Source: UBA2040 sp002384725 (GTDB taxonomy: Bacteria; Bacteroidota; Bacteroidia; Flavobacteriales_D; Crocinitomicaceae). Taken from it: 64,000 nucleotides of DNA. Below the pieces are notes generated by a model, which saw only the letters and a program-made list of their open reading frames with translations, did not search any database and was not told where the DNA came from. A program made the translations under genes and the position numbers. The DNA lies in NCBI GenBank assembly GCA_963926475.1, contig CAWUXE010000007.1:186001-250000 (forward strand), written 5' to 3'. Shown here in pieces: positions 25,836 through 35,600 of this stretch (position 1 is the stretch's first letter; every line of letters begins with the position of its first letter).

Positions 25836-27650
25836 TTACTGAAGAATGATCTTCTGCGTTCGCTGAAAGCTCTCACCACCAACAACAACAATGTAGGTGC
25901 CTTTTGGTAATGAACTAATCTCCCAAGATACGTTCAACGCTTGGTTGTCAATTTTTTGATTCGTTACTCGAATTGTTCTTCCGGACATTTCCAACAATTC
26001 AACTCGTAATTCATCTGTAAACTGAACACCTTCCATCTCAACCTTCAGTTGATTTTGATTTTGGTACGCTACCATTTCTAAAGAATTAATACTCGTTTGA
26101 GGGTTACTCACTGTTGCAAACAAATCGAAAGAGAAAATTCTCGTTTTTCTTGAACCACCAGCTCCTAAATATTCACCAGTATACCAAAATGTTTGACCAT
26201 TTGGATCCAAACTCATTTGCGCATAATCACCAAATCGATTACCTCCAGATTGGAAGCCAGTTCCATCGATAGCGATAAATTCTTCTACACCCATTTCTCC
26301 CGGGTTATTCCAAGGGAAACGACCTGTGTACGCCAAACTTGCATAACGGTCCGGTCCCGCAATAGAGAATCCTAAACCGATAATTCCATTCATATCCATA
26401 GCGATACTTCCCATCCAACGGTTGTCATTGCCAGCTGGAGAATATGTTCCTTCTTGAAAAATAGAGAACTGCGCTGTTGCTTCATCTTGTCTTAATTCAT
26501 ACCATCGTATCCCAGCTCTGTTATTGTTGTTTACATCAACAGGCATGTTTAACATAACCGTATTATATGCTCCCCAACGAATGTATTGTGCTCTGTAATT
26601 AAAGACGGAAGCGATTGCATCTAATTTCTGAGAAGTTCCTTTTTGTTCAATATCATTCCAACTGTTTGTAAAGACAGAATTGAATGATGCAGGGTATAGC
26701 GTCTGATGAGTTGTAATTGAACTGTTGCTAGGTGTATTCCAATCGACGCTGAATTTCAAGATCTTGATCACATCTGTAGAAACCCCATTCCACAGGTTAT
26801 CTTGGAAGTAAAACATGTAATTTGGGGTTCCAACTGGCGGTAGAGCTCCATCGGCATCGGCAGGTAAGACACTTTTAAAACCGTATTGTGTTGAAAAACC
26901 TGGCAGCGTCAGTGCAATCATATTTGCTGTTGGATTTCCAGCCAACATAGCATTTCTATCGAATGCTACTGCATTTTGATTACTTGAATTTGCTGTCATG
27001 TAATATGCATCTGACCAAACTGAGTATTTCGGATAATCAGGAAAACTTGATAAGCTGTATGAGTAGGTGTTATAAGAACCCGTTGGATCTGGCGTCGCTG
27101 AAACTGCAAAAAGAATTTCATTACTACCAATTTGGAATTGTGTGACCACAAAACGATCCGCGTGTCTATCATACATTACAATTGGATCACCGTCACTTGA
27201 ACTACCTGTCCAAAGTGAAGATAAAGGCATAGCACTAGACATTGGAGTACCCGTTTTACTATATACTCTCCAAGAAGAATTGACAGCTTGTACGTAATGA
27301 TTTGGCCCTACAGCTCCTGATGGATCCGGTGGAAAAGCACCATTCATTCCGTTAAAGTTAACAAGTGGAGCTTTATTTGGAGATGTTCCGTATGTTTCTT
27401 GCAAAGCGCCATCATACTCAATTGCATTGATATCTTTTGCCTCTGGACGCTTGCGATTTTCTTTCACAGCACCTTCTTTAGCAGCAATATTTGAAAAATC
27501 AACAGGATCTCCCACCCATTCACTGATAGGAGCTGTTTTCCCTAAAAATGTTCCTTGTGTATATTCAACTTTGGTTTCCGCTTGTGTTTGTCCGTATACA
27601 TTCAACAAACAAAGACATAAAAATCCAAATAAGATGTAATTTTTTTTCAT
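25836..27650 (-). CDS. Secreted T9SS type A cargo protein of unknown function
   Basis: 604 residues with signal peptide MKKNYILFGFLCLCLLNVYG. A middle region has GAVGPNHYVQAVNSSWRVYS and IVMYDRHADRFVVTQFQIG, a pattern common in secreted Bacteroidota proteins of probable beta-propeller build. The last 80 residues are a T9SS type A sorting domain (VELLEMSGRTIRV, ISSLPKGTYIVVV, FQRTQKIILQ), which sends the protein through type IX secretion. No catalytic motif was seen. It is a single gene sharing a terminator with the convergent Crp/Fnr gene. Confidence 0.85.
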   Translation of the reverse strand: MKKNYILFGFLCLCLLNVYGQTQAETKVEYTQGTFLGKTAPISEWVGDPVDFSNIAAKEGAVKENRKRPEAKDINAIEYDGALQETYGTSPNKAPLVNFNGMNGAFPPDPSGAVGPNHYVQAVNSSWRVYSKTGTPMSSAMPLSSLWTGSSSDGDPIVMYDRHADRFVVTQFQIGSNEILFAVSATPDPTGSYNTYSYSLSSFPDYPKYSVWSDAYYMTANSSNQNAVAFDRNAMLAGNPTANMIALTLPGFSTQYGFKSVLPADADGALPPVGTPNYMFYFQDNLWNGVSTDVIKILKFSVDWNTPSNSSITTHQTLYPASFNSVFTNSWNDIEQKGTSQKLDAIASVFNYRAQYIRWGAYNTVMLNMPVDVNNNNRAGIRWYELRQDEATAQFSIFQEGTYSPAGNDNRWMGSIAMDMNGIIGLGFSIAGPDRYASLAYTGRFPWNNPGEMGVEEFIAIDGTGFQSGGNRFGDYAQMSLDPNGQTFWYTGEYLGAGGSRKTRIFSFDLFATVSNPQTSINSLEMVAYQNQNQLKVEMEGVQFTDELRVELLEMSGRTIRVTNQKIDNQALNVSWEISSLPKGTYIVVVGGESFQRTQKIILQ

Positions 27651-27720
27651 AATTTTTTTTTCATTAATAAACGTTCTGCAATTTCGTTAAAAAATCTCAC
27701 TTTTTAAAATTCTAGGAGAC

Positions 27721-28842
27721 TTAACTACTGAACATATCTGTGACACGCTGAAAAAAACCTTTTTCCTGAGCATCCGGGGTTGGAATAAAATTTTCACTTT
27801 CTTTTAGTTTCTCCAGGATTTCTTTTTCCTCTTTCGACACTTTTTTAGGTGTCCAAACATTAACGTGTACAAACATATCGCCAGTCAAATGTCTTTGCAA
27901 GATTGGAAGTCCCTTGCCTTTCAATCGCAACATTTTTCCGCTTTGAGTGCCAGGTTCAATTTTTATTTTGGCCTTGCCAGTAACGGTAGGTATCTCTATG
28001 CTCTGCCCTAAAACGGCATCTACAAAATTGATATAGGCATCATAATGCAAATTATCACCGTCTCTTCTTAGTTCGTCGTGAGGAACTTCTTCAATAACAA
28101 CGATAAGATCACCTGCAACACCATTGAAAGGGCCAGCATTACCTTTTCCATTCACGCTCAATTGCATTCCCTCTTCTACTCCCGCTGGAATATCTATTTC
28201 TATAACTTCTTCTTTCCGAATAAGCCCATTTGCATCAGCATCCGCCGGTTTTTTATCGATTGATTTTCCAGCACCTTGACAACTTGGACAAACCGATTGA
28301 GTTTGCATGGCCCCAAGAAAGGTCTGAGCAACACGTGTTACTCTTCCAGAACCATTGCATGTTCCACAGTTTTTAAAAGTCACCCCATCGGCATTAACCA
28401 ATTTATTGACTTTAATCTTCTTTTGAACACCTTTGGCAATTTCCTCTAATGAAAGTTTCATTTTCACGCGCAGGTTAGTGCCACGGGTAACTCTAGAACC
28501 TCCTCCACGAGATCCACCGAAACTTCCACCGCCAAAACCACTTCCGAAGATATCTCCGAACTGTGAGAAAATGTCATTCATATCCATTCCACCGCCTCCA
28601 AATCCGGAAGCACCGCCTAGACCAGCATGACCAAACCGATCATACTTATCTTTCTTCTCGCTGTTGGATAAAACTTCGTATGCTTCAGCCGCTTCTTTAA
28701 ATTTACCTTCCGCCTCCTTATCGTCTGGATTCTTATCAGGATGAAACTTAATCGCTAATTTTCTGTACGCCTTTTTTATCTCAGCATCCGAGGCATTTCG
28801 TGCAATACCAAGTATGTCGTAATAATCTCTTTTATCGCTCAT
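27721..28842 (-). CDS. dnaJ: Chaperone DnaJ with reduced zinc finger
   Basis: 373 residues. J domain at 1-70 with YYDILGIARNASDAEIKKAY and the HPD motif in FHPDKNP; a Gly-rich region (GFGGGGMDMNDIFSQFG); then substrate-binding domains. Only two CxxCxGxG repeats are seen (CGTCNGSG and CPSCQGAG) instead of four, so one of the two zinc centres is missing; I recall the same reduction in other Flavobacteriia. It delivers substrates to DnaK. grpE lies 8 nt upstream in the same direction, so the two are co-transcribed; dnaK is not in the window. Confidence 0.96.
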   Translation of the reverse strand: MSDKRDYYDILGIARNASDAEIKKAYRKLAIKFHPDKNPDDKEAEGKFKEAAEAYEVLSNSEKKDKYDRFGHAGLGGASGFGGGGMDMNDIFSQFGDIFGSGFGGGSFGGSRGGGSRVTRGTNLRVKMKLSLEEIAKGVQKKIKVNKLVNADGVTFKNCGTCNGSGRVTRVAQTFLGAMQTQSVCPSCQGAGKSIDKKPADADANGLIRKEEVIEIDIPAGVEEGMQLSVNGKGNAGPFNGVAGDLIVVIEEVPHDELRRDGDNLHYDAYINFVDAVLGQSIEIPTVTGKAKIKIEPGTQSGKMLRLKGKGLPILQRHLTGDMFVHVNVWTPKKVSKEEKEILEKLKESENFIPTPDAQEKGFFQRVTDMFSS

Positions 28843-28850
28843 TTCTTTCT

Positions 28851-29405
28851 TTATTGACCTACAACAACTTTTGCAAATCGAATTACTTTATCGTTGAGAT
28901 AATATCCTTTCTCTACGTCATCCACTATTTTTCCTTTTAAATCGTTAGATGGTGCAGGAATATTTGCTATTGCTTCATGAATTTCACTATCGAAGGCCTC
29001 ACCTATTGTTGTCATTGGCTTTACTCCTTTTGCTTCCATTATTCCCTTGAATTTTGTGAAAACCAACTGGAATCCTTCTTTCAAGGCATTCACATCTTCT
29101 ACAGATTCGTTATTGGCAATAGCTCTTTCGAAATCGTCAATAATCGGTAAAAAGTTTTTTATCACCCCTTCACCAGCGTGACTGAGAAGATCCACTTTTT
29201 CCTTGTTCGTTCTTTTTCTGAAATTTTCAAACTCTGCGTACAGACGAATAAATTTTTCATTCGCTTCAATCAATTTATCCTCAATAGTAGGTTCTGCTTT
29301 TTCTTCAACTATCTTTTGGTCACTCTCAGAAGCCGTTTCGTTTTCACTGACTTCGAAATTATTTTCGTTCAATTCCTCTTCTGAAGTATGTTGCTTATCT
29401 GACAT
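28851..29405 (-). CDS. grpE: Nucleotide exchange factor GrpE
   Basis: 184 residues. An acidic, disordered N-terminus (about 1-40) precedes a long coiled coil (KLIEANEKFIRLYAEFENFR, KRTNKEKVDL) and the beta-wing domain with VKPMTTIGEAFDSEIHEAIA and VVEKGYYLNDKVIRFAKVVV-type ending. GrpE releases ADP from DnaK. It precedes dnaJ by 8 nt. Confidence 0.95.
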   Translation of the reverse strand: MSDKQHTSEEELNENNFEVSENETASESDQKIVEEKAEPTIEDKLIEANEKFIRLYAEFENFRKRTNKEKVDLLSHAGEGVIKNFLPIIDDFERAIANNESVEDVNALKEGFQLVFTKFKGIMEAKGVKPMTTIGEAFDSEIHEAIANIPAPSNDLKGKIVDDVEKGYYLNDKVIRFAKVVVGQ

Positions 29406-29500
29406 TTCAATTTTTTCTTTTGGGATTGCAAAGATTCTGCCAATTGGTAAATAAAGACACTCTGTCAGAATATGTCAATCATTCAGAGAAATCTTGTCAT

Positions 29501-29532
29501 AAAAAAACCCAAATTGTCAGACAATTCGGGGT
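29501..29532 (-). terminator. Rho-independent terminator after the decayed outer-membrane gene
   Basis: Minus strand stem CCCGAATTGTCT / GACAATTTGGG followed by seven T, 20 nt after the stop at 29552. Confidence 0.8.
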
Positions 29533-29551
29533 TTACAATATTCTTTATTTT

Positions 29552-30084
29552 TTAGTTCGTCGGCTCTGGTCTCAAAGCTTCTTGACCACGAGTTGAAAGA
29601 ATCAAATCTACCTCAGCAATTGTAATTCTTTTTCCTTTATAATATGCAGTAATGAAAGAGTCAACTAATCCATTTCCTTTAGCCGCTGCTAATTTAGGAC
29701 GAGCCTCATCAAATGAATATAAAATACCTGTGAAATATCTCGTTGTTCCATCTCCAATATTTAAAACTCTCTCAAGGTTTCCGCCAATTGCTCGAGTCAA
29801 ATACGTTTCAGATGCATTTTAACTTTTAAACATGTTATATTCTCCGCCAAGGCGATTTCCAACTTTACTATTAAACATATAACGAACTCCGAGCTGCACA
29901 GCAATTGGTCCAGCACGAAAATATTCGAAATTGGTTAAACGAGGTAACATTGGCTTATTTAAGCCTTCTACTGCATCATTAGAAATTTATTGTAGTCTTG
30001 AGTGCTTGCATAACTTCCAAAAGAAAGTAGAGCATTAGGTGTCAATAGCAGTGTTTGTTTTTTCTTAATGGAGTTGAAGATAAA
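29552..30084 (-). pseudogene. Decayed outer-membrane beta-barrel fragment joined to a SPOR-like fragment
   Basis: Three pieces in one direction. From 30084, FIFNSIKKKQTLLLTPNALL and SFGSYASTQDYNKF read like an outer-membrane barrel; near 29983-29990 one base appears lost, and the sequence goes on in another frame as SNDAVEGLNKPMLPRLTNF, EYFRAGPIAVQLGVRYMF up to a TAA at 29819-29821. The same frame then continues as NASETYLTRAIGGNLERV and TRYFTGILYSFDEARPKLAA, ending YKGKRITIAEVDLIL and a stop at 29552, which resembles SPOR-like repeats (TRYxxGxFxSxxEA). No ATG precedes the last piece. I read this as a gene or two adjacent genes broken by a frameshift and a stop. Confidence 0.6.
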
Positions 30085-30137
30085 TTATATTTACTAATCT
30101 CGTGTACTTCTAAATTAAAAAAAAAGTTAGATTGGAT

Positions 30138-30632
30138 TTATTTACGATATGTTTCTAAAGTCTTTTTAAGTCCATCACCTTTTAATGCACCTCCTTGGGC
30201 AATAATATTACCTTTTCCATCAATCAAAAAGGCACTCGGGATAGATTTTACTTGATACAACTGACTTGCCGTTCCTTTCGAGTCGATTACATGGCTTAGC
30301 CACAATAGCTCATCGTCAGAAATAGCTTGTTTCCATGGTGCTTCGGAGCGATCTAAACTGACAGAGAAAACTTCAAACCCTTTGCCATTTTCAAATTTTT
30401 CATCTTTAAACTCCAAATAAGCATCCACAACATGTGGGTTTTCAGCTCGACATGGACGACACCAAGAAGCCCAAAAGTCTAACAGAACCATTTTCCCTTT
30501 TAGAGAACTTAACTTGATGATTTCACCGTTCACTCCAAATAACTCAATTTCAGGTGCTTTTTCTAGTTTGTCATCCTTTGTGAATGACATTGTACACGCC
30601 AAAAAAAATAAAATAAATAATACTCTTTTCAT
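30138..30632 (-). CDS. TlpA-like exported thioredoxin
   Basis: 164 residues. N-terminal signal MKRVLFILFFLACTMSF; the FFLAC may act as a lipobox. The thioredoxin fold has the active site WASWC58-R-P-C61, the cis-proline in VKSIPSAFLID and the TlpA-type insertion after the first helix. It would reduce or oxidise disulfides in the periplasm, for example in cytochrome c maturation or stress repair. It follows murA by 5 nt, so it is probably transcribed with DUF4290 and murA. Confidence 0.88.
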   Translation of the reverse strand: MKRVLFILFFLACTMSFTKDDKLEKAPEIELFGVNGEIIKLSSLKGKMVLLDFWASWCRPCRAENPHVVDAYLEFKDEKFENGKGFEVFSVSLDRSEAPWKQAISDDELLWLSHVIDSKGTASQLYQVKSIPSAFLIDGKGNIIAQGGALKGDGLKKTLETYRK

Positions 30633-30637
30633 ATTCT

Positions 30638-31945
30638 TTAGTTTATTCTTCGAATATCTGCTCCAAGGTTATTCAATCGAATATCGATGTCTTGGTATCC
30701 GCGGTCAATTTGTTCAATGTTGTGAATTACGCTCTTCCCTTTAGCGGACATAGCGGCTATTAATAAAGAAACTCCAGCCCGAATATCAGGCGAAGTCATT
30801 TGAATTCCTTTTAATGAATGATCACGATTCATGCCAATTACTGTTGCTCTATGTGGATCACATAGGATGATTTGAGCACCCATATCAATCAGCTTATCCA
30901 CAAAGAAAAGTCGAGATTCAAACATTTTTTGGTGCACGAGTAAACTTCCTTTGGCTTGGGTCGCAACCACTAAAATTATGGAAAGTAAATCGGGTGTAAA
31001 TCCTGGCCAAGGCGCATCAGATATGGTTAAAATCGAACCATCAATGAATGTTTCAATTTCATATTCTTCTTGAGCTGGCACATAAATATCGTCGCCACGG
31101 CGCTCCAATTTAATTCCTAATTTCTTGAATACATTCGGAATAATTCCAAGGTTTTCATAACTCACATCTTTAATCGTGATTTCTGACTTGGTCATTGCTG
31201 CCAAACCGATGAAACTCCCAATCTCTATCATATCGGGTAAGATTCGATGGAAACATCCACCAAGCCCTTTAACTCCTGTAATGTGAAGCATATTCGAGCC
31301 AATTCCTGTGATTTTGGCTCCCATACTGTTCAACATTTTACACAACTGCTGTAAGTAAGGCTCACAAGCTGCATTGTAAATCGTTGTTTTTCCATCGGCT
31401 AAAGCCGCTGCCATTACTATATTTGCTGTTCCGGTAACCGATGCTTCATCAAGATGAATATAGGTTCCTTTCAGTTTTTTTGCCTCGACAGAGTAAAAAT
31501 GTTCGCCTCCATCATAATTAAATGATGCCCCTAATTTTACAAATCCTTCAAAGTGGGTATCTAATCTTCTACGACCTATTTTATCTCCACCTGGTTTTGG
31601 AATATATCCTCGACCGTAACGCGCTAAAAGTGGACCAACAATCATAATTGAACCTCTTAAAGATCCTGCTCTTTTTTTGAAATCTTCTGTTTCAAAATAA
31701 TCCAGATTAATCTCCTTAGCTTGGAAAATAAAAGTTCCTTTTTCTACTTTTTCAGTCTTCACTCCCATAGTTTGGAGCAAATTGATGAGTTTGTTGACAT
31801 CTATGATGTCTGGTAGATTCGAAATTGTAACTTTCTCAGGTGTCATCAAAACAGCACAAAGAATTTGTAACGCTTCGTTTTTTGCCCCTTGAGGAATTAA
31901 TTCTCCTGATAATGGTTTACCACCGTTTATTTCAAATGAAGCCAT
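30638..31945 (-). CDS. murA: UDP-N-acetylglucosamine 1-carboxyvinyltransferase, fosfomycin-target Cys replaced by Asp
   Basis: 435 residues of the EPSP-synthase-like fold, first committed step of peptidoglycan synthesis. Seen: GAKNEALQIL near the start (with catalytic Lys22-Asn23), RAGSLRGSIMIVGPLLARYG, DEASVTGTANIVMAAALADG and SPDIRAGVSLLIAAM. The active-site loop reads PKPGGDKIGRRRLD, with D121 where E. coli has Cys115. An Asp there is known to block fosfomycin alkylation in mycobacterial and chlamydial MurA. It abuts the DUF4290 gene (stop 31946, start 31945). Confidence 0.96.
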   Translation of the reverse strand: MASFEINGGKPLSGELIPQGAKNEALQILCAVLMTPEKVTISNLPDIIDVNKLINLLQTMGVKTEKVEKGTFIFQAKEINLDYFETEDFKKRAGSLRGSIMIVGPLLARYGRGYIPKPGGDKIGRRRLDTHFEGFVKLGASFNYDGGEHFYSVEAKKLKGTYIHLDEASVTGTANIVMAAALADGKTTIYNAACEPYLQQLCKMLNSMGAKITGIGSNMLHITGVKGLGGCFHRILPDMIEIGSFIGLAAMTKSEITIKDVSYENLGIIPNVFKKLGIKLERRGDDIYVPAQEEYEIETFIDGSILTISDAPWPGFTPDLLSIILVVATQAKGSLLVHQKMFESRLFFVDKLIDMGAQIILCDPHRATVIGMNRDHSLKGIQMTSPDIRAGVSLLIAAMSAKGKSVIHNIEQIDRGYQDIDIRLNNLGADIRRIN

Positions 31946-32572
31946 TTAGTATCTCTTTTTGTATTTGCCATTCTTCTTGTTTTGATTTGACTTTGTATTG
32001 GTGGTTTTTGGACCAATCGTTTTCAAAACTTCTTTGGTATTAATTAATTCGTCTAGATTCTCGATTTTAAGGTTTCCACCAGATAACTCCGATAATTGAT
32101 CTGCAATCACATGATTTTCAACAGTGTCATTGTTATACGCTAAAAACTGCAATTTCATAAAATTTCCCATTGTTGTTTGCAGGAATTCTTTTTCGTCTTC
32201 GTTTTCGATTTCGTTCGAGTTGGCAAGAATTCTTTGGGTGTATTTACCATAATGACCATATCGAATTTTCCCTTTCGGATATTCCATCGTTTCTGGTTTT
32301 TTGGCTAAGACTTCTTTGCTTGGTCTTTCATAGGGCGAATCTACGTCCAACTCAAAATTAGACATCACGAAAAGATGTGTCCACAATTTGTGACGATAGT
32401 CGTCCTCATCTCGCAAATGAGGGTTGAGTTGCCCCATTACTTCAATAATTGCTTGAGCTGCACGATTTCTTTCTTCCCGATCAGTTAACTCATTAGCATG
32501 AGCAATCATGTTTTGAACATTGCGACCGTATTCAGGAAGAATAAGATGTTCGCGCGTTGTATTGTATTCCAT
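31946..32572 (-). CDS. DUF4290 family protein
   Basis: 208 residues: YNTTREHLILPEYGRNVQNM, IAHANELTDREERNRAAQAI and LRDEDDYRHKLWTHLFVMSN are the conserved part of DUF4290, a family I know only from Bacteroidota. No signal peptide. The C-terminal 35 residues are basic and rich in K and N (NTKSNQNKKNGKYKKRY). The function is unknown; the gene starts the unit that continues with murA and the TlpA-like gene, which hints at a cell-envelope role. Confidence 0.9.
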   Translation of the reverse strand: MEYNTTREHLILPEYGRNVQNMIAHANELTDREERNRAAQAIIEVMGQLNPHLRDEDDYRHKLWTHLFVMSNFELDVDSPYERPSKEVLAKKPETMEYPKGKIRYGHYGKYTQRILANSNEIENEDEKEFLQTTMGNFMKLQFLAYNNDTVENHVIADQLSELSGGNLKIENLDELINTKEVLKTIGPKTTNTKSNQNKKNGKYKKRY

Positions 32573-32665
32573 TAAATATTTTTCGTTGAACTGAATCTAG
32601 GATTCTTGACATCAAAATTAATAAAATATTATGACGCTTTTCCTAAACTATATTAATTCTGAGTC

Positions 32666-35600
32666 TTAACGCATTAAATTGATAAATCCGGCTGATTCGA
32701 TTGTTTTATCTCTCCATGTTTTTACAGTAGCTTTGTACGTGTAGGTATCATTATTCTGGAGAACACCCTTATAATATCCATCCCATCCGTAATCGATGTC
32801 GTTGGATTCAAAGACCAATTCGCCCCAACGGTTATATATTTGAAAATAAATTACCTCCTTTATCCCCCAACCTTTCAAGTAAATAATATCATTTACTCCA
32901 TCCCCGTTGGGCGTAAATGTGGTTGGTAAATCAATATGTGTGTCTGGATAAATTTTTATTAAAAAAGTTCCGTTTGCCTGCGAACAACCAAGAATATCTT
33001 CCATGACAACCGTATAAGTAATTTCTTCTAAACCTTGATGCGTCGGGTTGGAGCAGCCATAACAAGACAAACCAACATTTGGTGTCCAAATAAAATTGAT
33101 GAAACCATTTTGATTATTAATTGGCAAAGTCGCGGAATCTCCAACAACAACTGTCGTGTCCCAAATTATATCCGCTAATGGTTGAATAACATTAACTGAT
33201 GCGGAATCTGAAAGCGAGCAATCTGAAATCGTATCAAGCACTGTCAATTGGTAATCTGCCGTGCTCGTTAATGTTGCCGTAGGGTTTGGAATATTAGGAT
33301 TGCTCAATCCCGTCGTAGGTGTCCACGTATAAATCTGATTTATTGCAGTTGTATCAACTGTCAAGTATCCAATTTCACCTAAACAAACCGTATCATCAAA
33401 AGCAACGAAAGAAGGTCGATTGAAAACGATAATTTCTTTAATCATGGTATCACGACATCCGTATTGAATGTTGTATACATCCAGATAAATTAAAAATGTA
33501 TCTGCATAGGTATAATTTTCCGTGAAGGTTGGTCCTGCGCTAGCAGAGACATTACCATTTCCAAAATTCCAATTGTATACATCTGTATTCAGCGATGTAT
33601 TGGTGATTATTATTTGTTCACCCAAACATAAAGTGGTGTCCAGTTCGCCATTTCTTTCAAAGTCAGCTATAACCTCACGAATAAAAACGGGTTTTTCAAC
33701 TGTAACAGGACAAGCGCCACCAGCACCATACACTGTCAATTTGGCAACTGTTTGGCCGGAAGGTGGAATAAAATTGTAGTTATGAGATATAGGGCTTTGA
33801 TCGACATCACTAGAACCATCTCCAAAATCCCACGAATAACCTCCAACTTGATTGGTATCAATCAACGTAAACTGAATTGGGTCTCCCAAACAAATGTAAT
33901 TTGTATCCATTGTGAAATCTCCTGCTGGTCCGATTATATCAAAAGTTTTAATAATCGTATCCATACATCCATAAGATGTCTGAACAATTAATTGTGCGGT
34001 GTACGTTCCTGCATTGAAAACAAAAGAAGGTGTAGGTGAACTGCTCGACAAACCATTACTAAAAGTCCATGCATTAGAAGTTACTGGTGAGGTGCCACTA
34101 CTTTGACTTGTGAAATCTATTTGAGTTGGATCACATAATGCAGGCAGTAAATCTACGTTAGTGATATAATCTGCAATTGGGAACGATTGAACATCCACAT
34201 TCAAAACCGTCGTATCGACACAACCACTGGCGGCCTCTGTGAAGATTACTGATACTTGGACCGTAGTATCCGAGCTATAAGAATAGGTTGGGTTCTGCGA
34301 AGTTGATGTACCTCCATCCCCAAAATTCCAGACAAAATTCAAGTTGGAACCTTGAGAAGTAAAGTCAGAAGCAGAAAACTGAATATTTTGACCCACGCAC
34401 AAATGACCATTGAATGGACTCATACTTGCATTACTCGCTATTTCATAAAAATAGAATATGGCAGTATCTGTGCTTTGGCAGCCATGAATATCCGTTGCGG
34501 TAAAATACACATATACGGAGTCATTCATCATTGTATCAATGATTAAACTTGGACTCTGTCCTATCAAAATCGTGTCGTACAGAGGAATATTCCATGCCCA
34601 AGTATCCAAGGTCGCATCAGAAACGGTTAGGTCATTGAAAAGCAGATTTGTCGGTGTACAAATCATATAATCGCTTAAGCTAAAATCAGCTGCAACATTA
34701 AAAACTTCAGTATTCATTGAGGAAGTGTCCTTACAGCCATTGATATCTGTCACCACCAAGGTAATAGTCTGAGGACCACTATTCATAAGAAAAAAGTTTT
34801 CATCAGCATTAGAGGTAGAAATAGGACGCACAGTTGGGTCAGAAAATATCCAATGATACCCTCTGTTGCACTGTTCTTCAACATCAATTGAGCCCAAGGC
34901 GGAAAATGGAGTTGGAAAGCCTCCACAAATAATACTTGGGACATTCATATCTGCCTGAATTTTTTTGATATGAATTAATGTAGAATCGACTGATATTGGA
35001 CATCCACTAGACGAATTTGTTGCGGTCAAAGCAACTATATAATCACCTGTATTGGCATAAGTGTGTATAGGTGAAACTGTGGTCGAAGTTGTTCCATCGC
35101 CAAAGTCCCAAAGATGCGAAGTGAATCCTTGACTTTGATTGGTTAATTGCATGTCCATCGTATCTGAACAATCGTAAAACCAGTCAAAACCTGCAATCGG
35201 TCCATTCACCGTTACTGCATTTGGAATGGTATGGGTGCTGACACAGCCGTTGTAAATCCCTGTTAAAGTGACACTAAAAACACCAACCGAATCATCAAAG
35301 ACAAATGTTCCATTGGCATTCTGAAAACAATCTGAAAGCAATTCACCACTTGACGAATAATGCCAGGCGTCAATATTAGATGGGTCAACCGTTAAATTTG
35401 TCATTGTTACCGATTCGCCAGGGCATATTACAGATTGTGAAACGGAAAAATCAAGAGGAACTAGATCCCCGACTTCAATCCAGATAGTATCTGAAATATT
35501 CGTACATCCAATGTTGTTAGAAACCGTTAGCACAACAGGATAAACTCCCGGTAAATTGTAGGTGTGAGAATTTATAGCACCCGCAGATGTATATGTTGCT

